The notes under the pieces: generated by a model
Databases searched by the model: none
What the model saw: the letters and a program-made list of their open reading frames with translations, nothing else
Told to the model about the DNA's origin: nothing
Shown here: positions 33,101-43,577 of the stretch, piece by piece
How the letters are laid out: each line of letters starts with the position of its first letter
Numbering within the stretch: the stretch's first letter is position 1
Made by a program: the position numbers and the translations under genes
Source of the DNA: Epithemia pelagica
Taxonomy: Eukaryota; Bacillariophyta; Bacillariophyceae; Surirellales; Surirellaceae
Assembly: GCA_946965045.2 (NCBI GenBank)
Contig: OX337228.1
Span: forward strand, 3,286,001 to 3,350,000
Direction of reading: 5' to 3'
Length of the DNA: 64,000 bases

Positions 33101-35011
33101 GTTGTGATGGATATGGATGCTGATGATGAGGATGATGGAGGGGAGCTAGCCGGTGGAATAGAGGAGGAGAAAGAAGAAGAAGCATCTATCACGGTGGAGG
33201 ACGTGGGGATGGATGATGAAGAACATGAACAGGAGAACAACAACCAACCCCAAAATGAACCCCGATACAATTTACGACCGAATCGACAACGAAGCTATGC
33301 TCATCGATACGGGCATTCTTATGCCGCAGTGGACAAGCTTCAGCGTGGACGTTACGATGGTTATTTGAGAGATGGAATCCTGTATTTGGTGTCAACTGAA
33401 ATCAATATGGCAACACCACAAATGCCAATGAGGAAGGGCATAAAGTTGTTCGGTGATAAAGGAGTGGCTGCTGTGAAAGTAGAGATACAGCAGTTACACG
33501 ACCGCGGTGTTCTACAAGCTGTCCACAAAACTGATCTAACTTGGAATCAAGTGCAGGAAGCGCTAGGTTACTTGATGTTTCTAAAACGCAAGCGCTGTGG
33601 CAAAATCAAAGGACGAGGCTGCGCTGACGGGAGAAAACAACGATCGTATATTGAAAAACCCGACTCGGCATCACCCACAGTTGCTACTGAATCCGTCTTC
33701 ATCACTGCCGTGATTGACGCTTTAGAACGACGCGTGGTTGCAGTAGCTGATATACCAGGGGCGTTCATGCACTCCGACATGGACCCCAACGTATATATGC
33801 GGCTAGAAGGATTGATGGCTGAGCTATTGTTGGAAGTCGACTATGACACCTACGCTCCTTTCTTGACCTATGAGAAAGGTCAACCGGTAATTTATGTGGA
33901 GATGCTTAAAGCTCTTTACGGCACGCTTCGTGCCGCCCGCTTGTTTTGGGAGAAGCTTACCGCCGTGCTCAAGAGTTGGGGATTTGTTATCAATCCCTAC
34001 GACTCGTGTGTTGCAAATAAACAAGTAAACGATCGACAGCTCACTGTTACGTGGCATATCGACGATTTAAAAGTCTCGCACGTGGATGGCAAGGTAGTTC
34101 AGCAATTTTTGGATGACCTACGAGCGGAGTTCGGACAGTTGGGCGAAATCTCAGTGTCTGAGGGTACTCGACACGATTACCTTGGCATGTTCCTAGACTA
34201 TGGGGAAGATGGTGTGGTTCAAGTGGATATGAGATCGTATCTTGACACCATCCTACTTGACTTACCGAAAGAATGGATTGGTCGTGCCCGTAGCCCGGCA
34301 GCGAAACACCTCTATCATGTGAACCCAATGGCTCACAAACTGGATGAAACAAGAGCAGACCGGTTCCACAGTGTAACCATGCAACTCGCCTACATGGCCC
34401 AACGTGGTCGCCCGGACATACGGACTGCCGTGACTTTCCTCAGCACCCGTGTCATGTCACCTGATGATGATGACTATCGTAAGCTCGGACGTGTTCTGAA
34501 GTATTTACAATCCACACGCGATTTAATCCTACGCCTAGAAGGTGACCCAATGATGCATCTGTGGTGGTGGGTTGACGCATCTTATGCGACTCATCCCGAC
34601 CTCAAAGGACACACTGGGGGTTTCATGACCATGGGAAAAGGAGCAGTAGTGACGGCATCATCGAAACAAAAACTTGTGGCCCGTAGTTCCACTGAATGTG
34701 AACTCATTGGGGTACATGATGTACTCCCGTCTATCATCTGGACCAAGAACTTCATACAGGCACAGGGCCATGATATCAAGGACGTAACCCTACATCAAGA
34801 CAATCAGAGTAGTATTCTATTGTCAAAAAATGGACGGTTATCCAGTTCTAAACAAACCAAACACATCAACCTTTGCTACTTTTATATCACGGATTGCATC
34901 AAGCGCAAAGAGCTGGATATTGCATTCTGTCCGACTGAAGAGATGGTCGCCGATTTTTTACCAAGCCGTTACAAGGTCGCATCTTCTACCAATTGCGTGA
35001 TATCATCATGA
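30113..35011 (+). CDS. Gag-Pol polyprotein, copia copy 1 (3' end frameshifted)
   Basis: 1632 residues in one frame. The Gag region starts with RGGRGRGR-type Arg/Gly repeats and QGQEPSLKECIFDYSED. The protease motif LLDNQST is near residue 425. The integrase core has D in TIDVMHVN (about 643), D in LADGAF, and E in GDVERYIRTVKER. An acidic linker rich in Asp and Glu lies near 900-1060. Reverse transcriptase has GRGCADGRKQR, VADIPGAFMH and the active site HIDDLK (about 1315, IDD in place of YVDD). RNase H has WWVDASYA, SSTECELIG and QDNQSS. The C-terminus departs from copy 2 after MVADF because a T run has six rather than seven T; the original frame continues at 34957-35223 into the 3' LTR. Enzymatic domains upstream are intact. 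Confidence 0.9.
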   Translation: MSQQGNANRPDTVESSSRSSGQQRQGRGGRGRGRGWQNQAQQSNSPRFQGQEPSLKECIFDYSEDPQSKRYLRNVELLIGYVGSNFDRHNQEFQQALEALKLPDPEEATKPKDPTDMIQMEEWKMAYKARQEQMVLYKNFRAALYSLIMGQCTPLLKDKLQAHETFGEIKKLRDGVDLLKLIKQITFTFDSGRIFTLVARDKLKEDFYSLRRRNNQSLHSYYEVFRAKVKVLNEAGIVLYEKDMLERVAKEKKHTAPSSDDHEDAQNRCIAIRFIQSCGNKEYEAHLQNMFLDGQNVYPKTLANARAILDNRMTGKPKNNPGQSNGQPDNATGVAYVTSGETSLPDSTMTGHSNATTATGSQASGSQASTTQSRSNRTKSQAEGNNESNRGVLTSSNRGSSVNCDSPDYVFSSSTMQASIPPQWLLLDNQSTVDIIKDPSLLKNIHSSENPIVIQSHAGQRTLQLRGLLPGYGIVWHDPEGPANIISLNNAHTRFHIKYDSDHGNSFALHDRATGRLKHKFNPSPEGLFYLDTSMLQSSFVTTVSENEDSYSPEEIRRAKLARSLLAKIGRPSTKDYLHILRHNLPPNANITTDDVHRAEKIYGQDLGTLKGKTTRRKSPFVDTSTTVPPRIAEEHKDVTLTIDVMHVNNVPFLVTTSRKIHFGTMDAIQSTTDTNIIQSLKKTVAVYQRGGIRPRIVLADGAFTSDDMQASLQLLGITINPTARDEHVGDVERYIRTVKERMHCVYNTLPFDALPKVMLIELAKFATFWLNCFPHHTGISKTQSPRLLVTGEHVDFNKHCRYEFGQYVQCHEQHDNTMAPRTIGAIALRPTGNRQGSYYFLSLTSGRVITRNHATALPMPAEVIQRVHQLAQSQEMQPGLAFGNRDNRILFLDENNELFDDDDDSYEDVQDMDEDLRDDDDLVENELAEEDVPGVENVINEPEPNQPLDNLDLEPLEIQGVGAEANLPVPVDDEQYHEAQEQDNNDAINDDALEDVVMDMDADDEDDGGELAGGIEEEKEEEASITVEDVGMDDEEHEQENNNQPQNEPRYNLRPNRQRSYAHRYGHSYAAVDKLQRGRYDGYLRDGILYLVSTEINMATPQMPMRKGIKLFGDKGVAAVKVEIQQLHDRGVLQAVHKTDLTWNQVQEALGYLMFLKRKRCGKIKGRGCADGRKQRSYIEKPDSASPTVATESVFITAVIDALERRVVAVADIPGAFMHSDMDPNVYMRLEGLMAELLLEVDYDTYAPFLTYEKGQPVIYVEMLKALYGTLRAARLFWEKLTAVLKSWGFVINPYDSCVANKQVNDRQLTVTWHIDDLKVSHVDGKVVQQFLDDLRAEFGQLGEISVSEGTRHDYLGMFLDYGEDGVVQVDMRSYLDTILLDLPKEWIGRARSPAAKHLYHVNPMAHKLDETRADRFHSVTMQLAYMAQRGRPDIRTAVTFLSTRVMSPDDDDYRKLGRVLKYLQSTRDLILRLEGDPMMHLWWWVDASYATHPDLKGHTGGFMTMGKGAVVTASSKQKLVARSSTECELIGVHDVLPSIIWTKNFIQAQGHDIKDVTLHQDNQSSILLSKNGRLSSSKQTKHINLCYFYITDCIKRKELDIAFCPTEEMVADFLPSRYKVASSTNCVISS

Positions 35012-35047
35012 ATGTACCATCGGATAGTAAATATCATTCCTCGGCAC

Positions 35048-35056
35048 AAAGGAGTG
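35048..35056 (+). promoter_or_regulatory. Putative polypurine tract, copia copy 1
   Basis: AAAGGAGTG directly abuts the 3' LTR at 35057. Copy 2 has AAGGAGTG in the same place. This is where the plus-strand primer of LTR elements lies, although the tract is short and contains one T. Confidence 0.5.
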
Positions 35057-35279
35057 TGTTGAGGATAGCTGAGCAACCGGTGATTATAGAGGACCAAGGT
35101 GCGACCAGCGACGGGAAGAAGGATCTGAAAGATACGGAGTCATGGACATTGGTCTGTCGACGTGGCAAAAGCAACGAAAGAACGAACAAGAGAGCCAACG
35201 CTCATTCAATGGAGAATACGTAGTTCGATAAGCCTATAAAGAGTTGCTTTTACGGCACGGCTTGTTAGAAGTTTCAACA
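35057..35279 (+). repeat. 3' LTR, copia copy 1
   Basis: 223 bp, identical by eye to the 5' LTR. Its first 167 bases also encode the end of Pol (stop TAG at 35221-35223). It is followed by the target duplication GTCCC. Confidence 0.95.
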
Positions 35280-35390
35280 GTCCCTAGATACTAGGTAGTC
35301 CCTCTCTATTATTTTCTGGTTGCATTTTAATGTCAAACGCCCTTCGCCTTCCGCAGGTGCTAGCGCCCGGCGACAGTACAGAATCGAGTC

Positions 35391-37187
35391 ATGAGTGCCC
35401 GGTCGTGGCACTACACGAGAACAATGAGAACTGGTTTTGTGCTGACGCTGCTCTACTTCTCAATGATGTCAATTTCTATGGAACACGCACAGAAAATGGT
35501 ACGACAAGAGCTTAACTCCGAAGTACATTTACATTGCAAAAGGTTCAGGAGACACCGATCACGGAAGAGTGAGTCTAAGTCTCGAATGTCGGAAACAATG
35601 GATGTCGATGGAAAAACGGGCAATGGGAAATTCGCGCATTTCAAACACTCCTTTGCGGGTGCTGTCCATTGCTTCTTAAAAGGATTTGAGGAAATTTTCT
35701 TTCCACGATTTCTTATACATCATTCTGAACCCTCGACTAACAAGCATCGCTATGGACATGGTCGCACTCATGTACGAGGTGGTGTCATGTTGGCTGGATG
35801 TGACACAGTGGCAGAGCATTATGAAAAGGTACAGAAAGTAATGGATGCAATCGCTGCGTTGCATGGTGCTGAAGGCTTAGCAGCAGCTGGTCTTGAATAT
35901 CGCACTGTTCTCTGTCCAGAACATCGGCTTTCAGAATCTGAGAAGATCGGGGTCTTGGGAGAAGTAGATGAGGAATCAGAAACGTGTGAGACAGTTGAAA
36001 GAGAAGCCACTCTGAACGGTTTGCCAGTCTCGCGTGACGACGTGACGTCTTCAGAATGCTCTGAGTCGTTGTGGTCTGTCCAATCAGAAAACCCATCCGA
36101 TGAAAGTTCTCATCTCCCTCTACATGAAACAGCATTGTCATCTTCGAGCGCAACCAATGATGGGTCTTCCATTACCCCCTGCCATCTATGCCATCAAAGA
36201 CTGTTTCATATTGAGTCAAATACGGCGATCACACCAGACAACCGCTTGCGTTATATTGCAGACGGAGATATGTACGAAGCGATTGCAGAGCTTTGTCAGG
36301 ATTATGCTCACCAGGTTATGTGCGATGAGATGCGAATGGAATGGGTTCCCATTGAGGATGACTCTGAGCACGACGACGAACCCAACGAACAGCACCCTCA
36401 CCATCGTCGTCGTCGTCGCCACCACCCTAGTGCAATTTGCTGTCTTGTGAATTCCAATCATCCATGTGTCGAAACAACAAGCAGTCAGGTTCAGGACGGA
36501 GCAAACCCAATGGCTGGTAGACCAACTATGTTGATCGGAACGGGGAGAGGCAAGGTTCGTGCAGGTATATTTTCAAGAAAACACTTGATTTGCAATAGCA
36601 TTGAGTCATCTACCGCGCTACCGTTTTTAAGGGAAGCAAAAGTTCGTAATATGAATGTTGTCATCCCTGACCCTAATGCTCGAGGCGAACGTTTCGGCTA
36701 CGATACATTTGGTAAAACTATGACGAAGCTTTTCTCCTCCTGGGAAAATGACGCACCAAACGTCACTGAAAGAGACATTTATATTCTCTCACATTCCGCA
36801 TCAGGTTCACACCTTGCTCGCTGTCTCATGGATCAGTCGCAAGCTTTAATACCTCACATTCGGGCTATTGCATTCACCGATTCCACACACAACATTCAAT
36901 GGACCAAGTCACAAAAGAGTTTGGAACTATTTCGTCTTTTAGAGTCACCAAAATCCGTCTATTTTCGCTGTTCGAACGAGGAAAGAGATAATCGGTGGTA
37001 TCTGCACGCAACAGGGGAAGAGGTAAAGACTGATTCGTTCTGGGAACATCGGTTCGGGAAAATAAAAACATACTGGGCTGGGACATGCGAACATTCGCTC
37101 ACCAATTTCTCTGCCCATTCGAAAATATGGGAACACTTTGATTGTCACTTGTCGAAGCGAGATGGAACGATTCGACATGAGACATGA
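35391..37187 (+). CDS. Arb2/FAM172-like domain protein
   Basis: 598 residues, single exon. The N-terminal 370 residues hold a hydrophobic patch (FVLTLLYFSMMSIS), a conserved-looking part with HAFAG-like KHSFAGAVHCFL, an acidic Ser-rich middle and a His/Arg-rich run (36390-36425). The C-terminal part matches the Arb2 fold (alpha/beta-hydrolase-like; Argonaute-binding protein 2 and FAM172A): GTGRGKVRAGIFSR near residue 380, VVIPDPNARGE, the elbow LSHSASGSH (Ser about 469) and AIAFTDSTHN. In fungi and animals such proteins work with small-RNA or chromatin and splicing factors; the function here is inferred. The start is uncertain: ATG 35391 opens the frame, but a splice-acceptor-like CCGCAG at 35351-35356 leaves room for an upstream exon. 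Copia copy 1 ends 111 bp upstream. Confidence 0.75.
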   Translation: MSARSWHYTRTMRTGFVLTLLYFSMMSISMEHAQKMVRQELNSEVHLHCKRFRRHRSRKSESKSRMSETMDVDGKTGNGKFAHFKHSFAGAVHCFLKGFEEIFFPRFLIHHSEPSTNKHRYGHGRTHVRGGVMLAGCDTVAEHYEKVQKVMDAIAALHGAEGLAAAGLEYRTVLCPEHRLSESEKIGVLGEVDEESETCETVEREATLNGLPVSRDDVTSSECSESLWSVQSENPSDESSHLPLHETALSSSSATNDGSSITPCHLCHQRLFHIESNTAITPDNRLRYIADGDMYEAIAELCQDYAHQVMCDEMRMEWVPIEDDSEHDDEPNEQHPHHRRRRRHHPSAICCLVNSNHPCVETTSSQVQDGANPMAGRPTMLIGTGRGKVRAGIFSRKHLICNSIESSTALPFLREAKVRNMNVVIPDPNARGERFGYDTFGKTMTKLFSSWENDAPNVTERDIYILSHSASGSHLARCLMDQSQALIPHIRAIAFTDSTHNIQWTKSQKSLELFRLLESPKSVYFRCSNEERDNRWYLHATGEEVKTDSFWEHRFGKIKTYWAGTCEHSLTNFSAHSKIWEHFDCHLSKRDGTIRHET

Positions 37188-37792
37188 GTATAAGCTTAGA
37201 GACGGGGAAGAGACTACCAATTTACGAGGAAGGAACTTTTCTGTATTGTCACGAGTGCCAATTTAGCCTGTAGTTGCCCTCTTAGACCCCTTCGTGTACT
37301 GGCGATCTTGGAGCACTACATTGTTTTTCTGTTGTCTCTTTCCCGTTTTTGTACTCGACGATAGATGATACTTCTAGAAGGTCATCTCGCAGCGGTTAGC
37401 GGCACTATCCGTTTGATGCAATTTTTATTACCCCACCCTCTTTAGACCCGACAAATAACAATGACCTGCCATCAACCCCCCAACAGCAACAGGAGTCTTT
37501 TTGTATCCCCCGAAAGTATGCCAGGTTACTGCTAGCTAGAGTCAGAATTCAGAATACAATACGAGTATAGGAGTATTATTGTTCAAGTTTTTCTACATAG
37601 ACTCTCTAGTAGAGAACTTTTTCGTGCTGAATTCTCCTCTGCCTGATCTGAGCGCGTTGACGTTGTTGTCAGGTCAATGGAAGCGTCCCCTGTCCCCTTC
37701 CTGCAGAAAGTCAAGGCGAGACTTTAAAGTTCCGACTCTTCTCCAGAGACTTGAAGTTTTTTCATTTCATTTCCTGAATTGGTCTCGTGAAA
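37188..37792. other. Intergenic region
   Basis: About 600 bp between two plus-strand genes. It is AT- and pyrimidine-rich; no repeat, RNA gene or believable ORF was seen. It should include the Arb2-like 3' UTR and the promoter of the C2-domain gene. Confidence 0.5.
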
Positions 37793-40700
37793 ATGTCACT
37801 AGACGATAGCAACATAGATGGTCATCGTCGACGGCGCGGATTGTTTCGCCGAAACATGAATGAAAATCACCAGTCGTTGTCGAACGATGACATGGATAGC
37901 CTTGGTATGGGATCTGGTTCTGCGAATGGCGATCAGATGAAAAAGCCTCGTCGTTTCAGGATGAGAAGGAGCAGAGACGACTCTATGATACGAAATTCGA
38001 AACCTGAAGTGATCACAACGAGATCAAGGTCCCGGAGTAACGATGAAGTTTCTTTTGATGCGAGCAGTGGCCGTGATTCCAAGGAGCCTAGACGCTGGAG
38101 ACGCTTTAATCCACTGGGATCGAAGAATCGAAATGCTAGCAGCAAAGATGGTGCGAGCGATGGAGGCTCCGACCGCTCGTCTTTGCAGCCCCATTCAATA
38201 CAGTATACCGACTCATTTGACAGCGACAACATGCTCAATCACGTTCGGACAGTAGATCCCAACACCAGTTTTAGGCGTCGAAACAGAGGGCCCGAAAAAG
38301 CAAAACAGGGCGACCCAATTCTTGCTGATGGAGGTTTCACTATCGACACAGAAAAGGATGGTATGGACAATTCTGTGGAACCACCCGTGAAACGCATTTC
38401 TTTTGACGAGTCAGTTCTTGAACAGGAGATGTCGACCCGGCCAAATATGTACAGCAATGGTAGTGTCATGAGAGGTTTAGGTGAGGGAAGCTTTGTTTCT
38501 CAGACCAGTATGCAAACTTATCGCAGCATGGGTGGTAAAGATACAGTGTCAGAACGTGCGCAATATTCTGCGCACGATGGAACTCGTGCAAGCAGAAATA
38601 GAAAGAAGTACCGTGTTCGGCCCTTCCACTGCTTTAATGATACGGTGCACATGACAGAAGAAGAGATATACAATGACAGTACAAAGCCCTCTCTCAACTG
38701 TGAAAAACTCAAATCATACCTCGCCCCGTCCACTAAAAGCCACACGAAATATCATGTGACCGAAGATATTCGAGAAAAGTACGGATCTCCCAGAGACGAT
38801 GGAAGAATTGGTTCCCTCCGCTGCGAAGTCCTTGGCTGTGTCAGCTTAGCGCGGAAATCCAAGCCTGATGTCTGTGTATATCTTGTCGCTGGCGATACTG
38901 CATTCTGCACAGATGTCATCCAGGGCTATCGCAGTCCAATGTGGCCAAGCGTTAGTCGTCGTGCAGCAGTCTTTCCTCTTCACCATGCGTACACACGACT
39001 CTATGCCGGAGTATTTGATGTCCGCGCGCGGAAAAACAAGGAGAATGACGTCTTTTGTGGACGTGTTTGTGTTGACGTTTCCTCGTTGAGGCCAAACACA
39101 GAATATGATATCACGTTCCCTTTACGGTCCTCCGCTTTTGTCTACGATAAGCAGAAGCGTGGCGTTTTGCGCCTTCGATTCTCGCTTCATTGGTTTTCCG
39201 AACGAGCTGCGGTCCTTTCGTACTTCTACAACCCTCGGACGTTGGATACAAGTTCTCCTCTTGTAGAAGGATCTCCTACAATTCCCTGCGCCGACCCCAA
39301 AACGTTTCGCAATGTGGCTGTTACTGTTCATGGTAATGATCTCCCAGGAAAATACTCCCGCTCGGCTTTTAAAGCAACAGTCCGTGAATTTCAACTGTAT
39401 CAGCTCAACGTCCGATACATGCTTAAGTACTTGGTGATAGATGCTGTGATGTATGAGAAGCCCTACATATCCCTGTACCTCTTCCTCGCCGGTATGCATT
39501 GTGTACTTACAGAGTCAGTCAGCAAAGTACCTCCTTATATCATGGGGTTCGTAATCATTCTGTACCTGGAGAACTACAAGCACTACGTCGCTGATACCTT
39601 GTACAATGAAGGGTACCAACCCCTGACCATGTTAGAGGTGTTCAAGGCGTTGGTGAGCAAGACGGGATCCGGCGACAAATACTTCGAACCTATCTTGGTA
39701 ACAAAGAGAGCCAAGCGACGGTCGAATCGGCGCAATCCGCGGACACTGCGGCGAATACAAGCAGATTCACTGGGTTCTACCTCAAATGACGATGGAGAAA
39801 ATCTTTTGATGGACCACAAAGAATTCCCGTTCTCCGACCGAGAAGCCTATCCTAAATTCAGCGTGGAAAACGCACTAGCTCCTAGTTCACGTAATAATGG
39901 TGCGCCCACATATTGTTTATTCCCATGTTCAAGTACATTCTAACTTCATGGTTTTCCGTTCTTCTTCAGGGAGCAACACAAGACTACACGGGAGACTCTC
40001 TGTCTATTATGCACCTGCCGATGCAGACCAAGGAGGTGGGAACGATAGCGCCGAAGAAGAAGAGGATGAGTCTAGCGACGAAAGTGCAGGTGATGAAACG
40101 ATCATGGAGGGAGCCGGGATTTATGATCAAGCTTTTGATCTTGACGACGAAGATATTGCCGCTGATCAAACTGTGGAGATTGCAAACAACCCTTATCAGT
40201 ACGAAGCCGCAAATCCTTATGGATATGGTTCTGGAAGCCCAGCCTCGACGGCGCAAGGAGAAAATGGCAAGCTCCGAAGAATCATTCATTCTACTCAGAA
40301 CATTGACGATTCTGGTGGCGCTGCTGTTCCACCCCAAGTGACCGTCAAGAGGGTTGAAAATTTGTTTCACAAGAATTCTTACAGTTTAGCAGTGGAAAAA
40401 GTTGTGGCACCACCAACTAAAGAACATGTGAAACTTGCGATGAACACAAGCAACGACAATGGGCATGAAAAACTCGCATTAACAACCGAGGAAATCGAGA
40501 AGGAGATCGAGAAGATGCGCAAATCTTACTTGGACGAGTTTGACAAACTTTTGGGACTGCAATCAAAGCATCCTAATCCCATATCAAGGATGTTTGCGAC
40601 ATTCCTTGGGCCTCTGATGCGTATCTTACGCATACCTGTGTTCATGTTTCGTATTTCTTTCAATGCATCGACCTGGCGAGACCCGTACCTTTCCTTCTGG

Positions 40701-41378
40701 CTTTTTTGTTTCATGTGTCTGACTCTGATCATATTGATGGCCTTTCCATGGCGTCTCTTCTTCTTGCTAGTCACGTTGGTTGGGCTTGGACCCCAGAACA
40801 TCTTCCTCAGGAAGTATATAGAAAAGCTTGTGGCCAAGAAGAAGGCAGAGGCGGAGACGGAAAAACATAAAGACACTACCACTGCGTCAGAAAGCGTTCC
40901 AATATCCAATGTGTCCGACCATCTTGGCAATATAATTCGAAGACAGCGAAGCGATGAATTTGATAGTGCCAGTGTCAAAACTGAAACCCGAAGGGGGTTA
41001 TTTGGAAGGAAGAAGAATCGGAAGGCACAGCCGGTGGTAGAGTCTTCCGAGTTTTTCATGACGCAAGATCGTCCGCCTTTCAGTTCCGGTTCGACAAGCA
41101 ACAGAAAACTACGCCCTAGGTCAGTTGTAGTTCCTTATACCCGACTTCGCAAAGAAAGATTCTATGACTGGCCTCCTGATCCGACTGTTTCTCGGGCCAC
41201 GCCGCTTGAGCTGGAAATGTGGTCAATGGATCATTTACAGGACGATAGTTTAGAAGACAAACCAGCAGAAGAAGAGCAGCACTTTGAAAGGCGGTTGAGC
41301 ACCGGTCATCAGCTATCACCAGATGCGCGGGGGATATCTTCGTCTGAGTCCCTACGAAGGAGAAGAGGCTCTCTTTAG
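37793..41378 (+). CDS. C2-domain membrane protein, MCTP-like, two exons
   Basis: Exon 1 is 37793-39890, intron 39891-39969 (GTAATA...CTTCAG, 79 bp), exon 2 is 39970-41378; the junction is in frame and gives 1168 residues. The first 280 residues are basic, Ser/Arg-rich and disordered. A C2-like domain lies near residues 335-470 (LRCEVLGCVSLARKSKPDVCVYLVAG; SPMWPS; YAGVFDVR). A membrane-associated part follows near 555-590 (YISLYLFLAGMHCVL, YIMGFVIILYL), then an acidic segment, and a hairpin of two spans near 940-980 (TWRDPYLSFWLFCFMC; FFLLVTLVGLGPQN). WRDP before paired spans and GPQN after resemble the C-terminal region of MCTP proteins that tether ER to plasma membrane. The start is ATG 37793; the acidic Asp residues for calcium are not obvious. 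Confidence 0.75.
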
Positions 41379-41426
41379 GGTAGACTCAAGCATTTCTGTA
41401 TTTGCTTCGATATAATTGCTAGAGAT

Positions 41427-42607
41427 CTAATCAGTCCAGTCAATTCGAATTGGGCGACCCATAAGATTTTTGCCGTTCAGAGAAGCAGCTTTGGAGCAAT
41501 CCTGCATTTAGGACATGTGAGAGCAGATGAACTCGGAAAGAAAATTGAGGCAAAAGAACTTACATCCGAGTTCCAGAATTCAACAAATCCACTGCAGTGA
41601 AGGGAACTGCGATTAGAGCGGGTCATCTATGAGCAACAAAGAAGTTCGTTTATTCGTACCATCCTTTGAAATCGCCTGAGTCTCTGTGGTGAAGCCACCG
41701 AACGGCTTTTACCTCGGCATCTACACTACCGAAAAACTTGGAAATTCCATCGTCATCAATATCATAGGATAGATTCCCAATGAAGAGTTTTCTGCAGTCC
41801 GGAGGTTTGACGCTCATGGCTTTCAAGCCCGATCCACCCGCTTGCCCACCCCCACCAGATCCATGCGATGCAGAAGACTTATTGGAGGTTGTGGGAGGCC
41901 AGACATCACCCGGCCTTGCCGGGGCGTAATTCACTTTTATTGGTCGCCCCATGAGCTGTGAGCCTGTCTTACCCACAGCATCAGCTGCTCTTGATGAGCT
42001 CTCCATCTCGACAAAAGATGAACCATAAAATGCACCCGACTCCTTATCTGTTATCCACTGCCAAAGACATGTTAGATTGTACCCATATATGATTCCCCCT
42101 ATATTTTGCGCATACCTTTATGTGTGTCACACCTGAAATAAACGCTTTCAACGACGATTCATCCACTGCGAATGGTAAGTTTCCAACGAAAAGCCGCGTA
42201 ATACCCTGAGGGTTCCCATGACAGGGAGTTTGCTTCAACTTTGGACATTGGATTTTTGTATCTTCTCCATGCTCAACAGAACATTGTGAGTCGACATGAC
42301 CAACATCGATGGTTCCCATGTCTACCTTCTTCTTTTTCGTTGATGCGTCAGAAGCATTGCTAGTTTTGCGCTTTTTCAAAAGTGATCTTGGGAGGGAAAC
42401 CAAACCATCTCGACTTAGAATGAGTTTCCCCTTTTTTTCAAGAGTTATGGCGGCTTTCTTATATTCTTTCTTGGCTAATTTTTCACTTTCATCACGCTGA
42501 AGTGAAAGTAGCACCATTTTCCGTAATTTTTTAATCTTGATTGATTTCGCGTTGTCCCCTTCGGTTTGCAGAGCTCCTGCTACTACCGAAAGTATTGCAT
42601 CTTCCAT
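41427..42607 (-). CDS. Nucleolar-type RNA-binding protein with two RRMs, four exons
   Basis: Minus-strand exons 42607-42116, 42057-41660, 41591-41564 (28 nt) and 41501-41427; all introns are GT-AG, 58-68 bp, and the joined frame gives 330 residues. Residues 1-65 are helical and basic (IKIKKLRKMVLLSLQRDE), similar to a small DEK-C-like or winged module. RRM1 (about 136-210) has LFVGNLPF (RNP2) and GAFYGSSFVEM (RNP1). RRM2 (about 253-330) has LFIGNLSY and GCGFVEFW; its RNP1 is split by the intron before the 28-nt exon. The C-terminus NLMGRPIRIDWTD resembles nucleolin and Nsr1-type RRM ends. A role in rRNA processing or export is likely but inferred. It converges on the C2-domain gene with 48 bp between. 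Confidence 0.87.
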
Positions 42608-43575
42608 TTTTCAGAGTGTGATGAACAGTTCAATGATAGAGATGAAAATATCTCTTTTGGATGGAATGATTTGTTAAGATCTCGACTCTCGACGATATTG
42701 ATTGGTGATAGGGCCATGTAGAGGATCGGGGATTGGATGGTAGGAAGGTTTCAACCGAATGTGGTAGAGTGTACTCCAAGGTACCTGCTGCTACCTACAA
42801 TAATAGAGGTAGGTAATCTGTCCGATCCGGCGGGTGTATAACTTCTGTCATCCATCCGACATTTTTCTTTTTTCATTTTAGTTTATATAACGTCCATAAC
42901 AACTGTCATAACTGGCTTCGCGCGCTTCGCCCTGGCTTTGGCTTGATACGGAGCACGACGCGAAGAAATCCCACACAAGGATGAACAGTGAACACACACG
43001 TGAAACAGAAAAAAACATGCACAAACACAAGACAAGTGGCAATGGCCCACAACAAGGAAAGCTCTTAGTACATTGACTGCAACTTAAATACAAGCATAGT
43101 CAACTCTATATGTATCTAGGTACTCCTCCTATTTGTTTAGGCTTCCTGGCCCTATCCATTGTATTGTGTCCTTCCTTAGACTCTGATGTCGTCCACACAC
43201 TGGTTGATTGTCATCTTGTCATTTTTCATCCTTCTTCTCATTCGGTTGATTGCCGCGTTTACTGATGATCCAGGGGGTAGATCTTGACAGTAGCATTCAT
43301 GCTATGGTCATTCATTTTGCTGGATTGTTCGATTTTGTTGCAGCCCCATTGTCATTTCTTGTGGTTCGTCGAATAGTGAGAAGTGAGACGATTCATGGCA
43401 CAAAATACGAGGCGAGGCCGGCGTTCAGATTTCAACGATCGAAGGCAGGCTGACGATTTGACATGGCAGGCGCTTTGGAAAAAAAAAAGAGGCCAAAGTT
43501 GGGCAACGCACGAAGGACAGAAAATATACACCTCTTGAATCGTTCCCTATACTCCTACTCCTAATATGCTCACGT
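42608..43575. other. Intergenic region
   Basis: Nearly 1 kb between the RNA-binding protein start and the inverted-repeat element. Only short, poorly supported open frames are present. The first part should be the promoter of the RRM gene; no RNA gene or strong repeat was seen. Confidence 0.5.
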
Positions 43576-43577
43576 TA

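Larger units (their letters stand above)
29136..35279 (+). mobile_element. Ty1/copia LTR retrotransposon, copy 1 (full length)
   Basis: 6144 bp bounded by two 223-bp LTRs (29136-29358 and 35057-35279) that look identical, starting TGTTG and ending AACA. The 5-bp target duplication GTCCC is at 29131-29135 and 35280-35284. The order protease, integrase, reverse transcriptase, RNase H marks the copia class. Extra features are a separate ORF before Gag-Pol, a Pol C-terminus that continues into the 3' LTR, and a primer-binding position complementary to the element's own LTR. A one-base deficit in a T run near 34954-34959 breaks the end of Pol. Identical LTRs imply recent insertion. It lies 112 bp upstream of the Arb2-like gene start. 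Confidence 0.95.
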
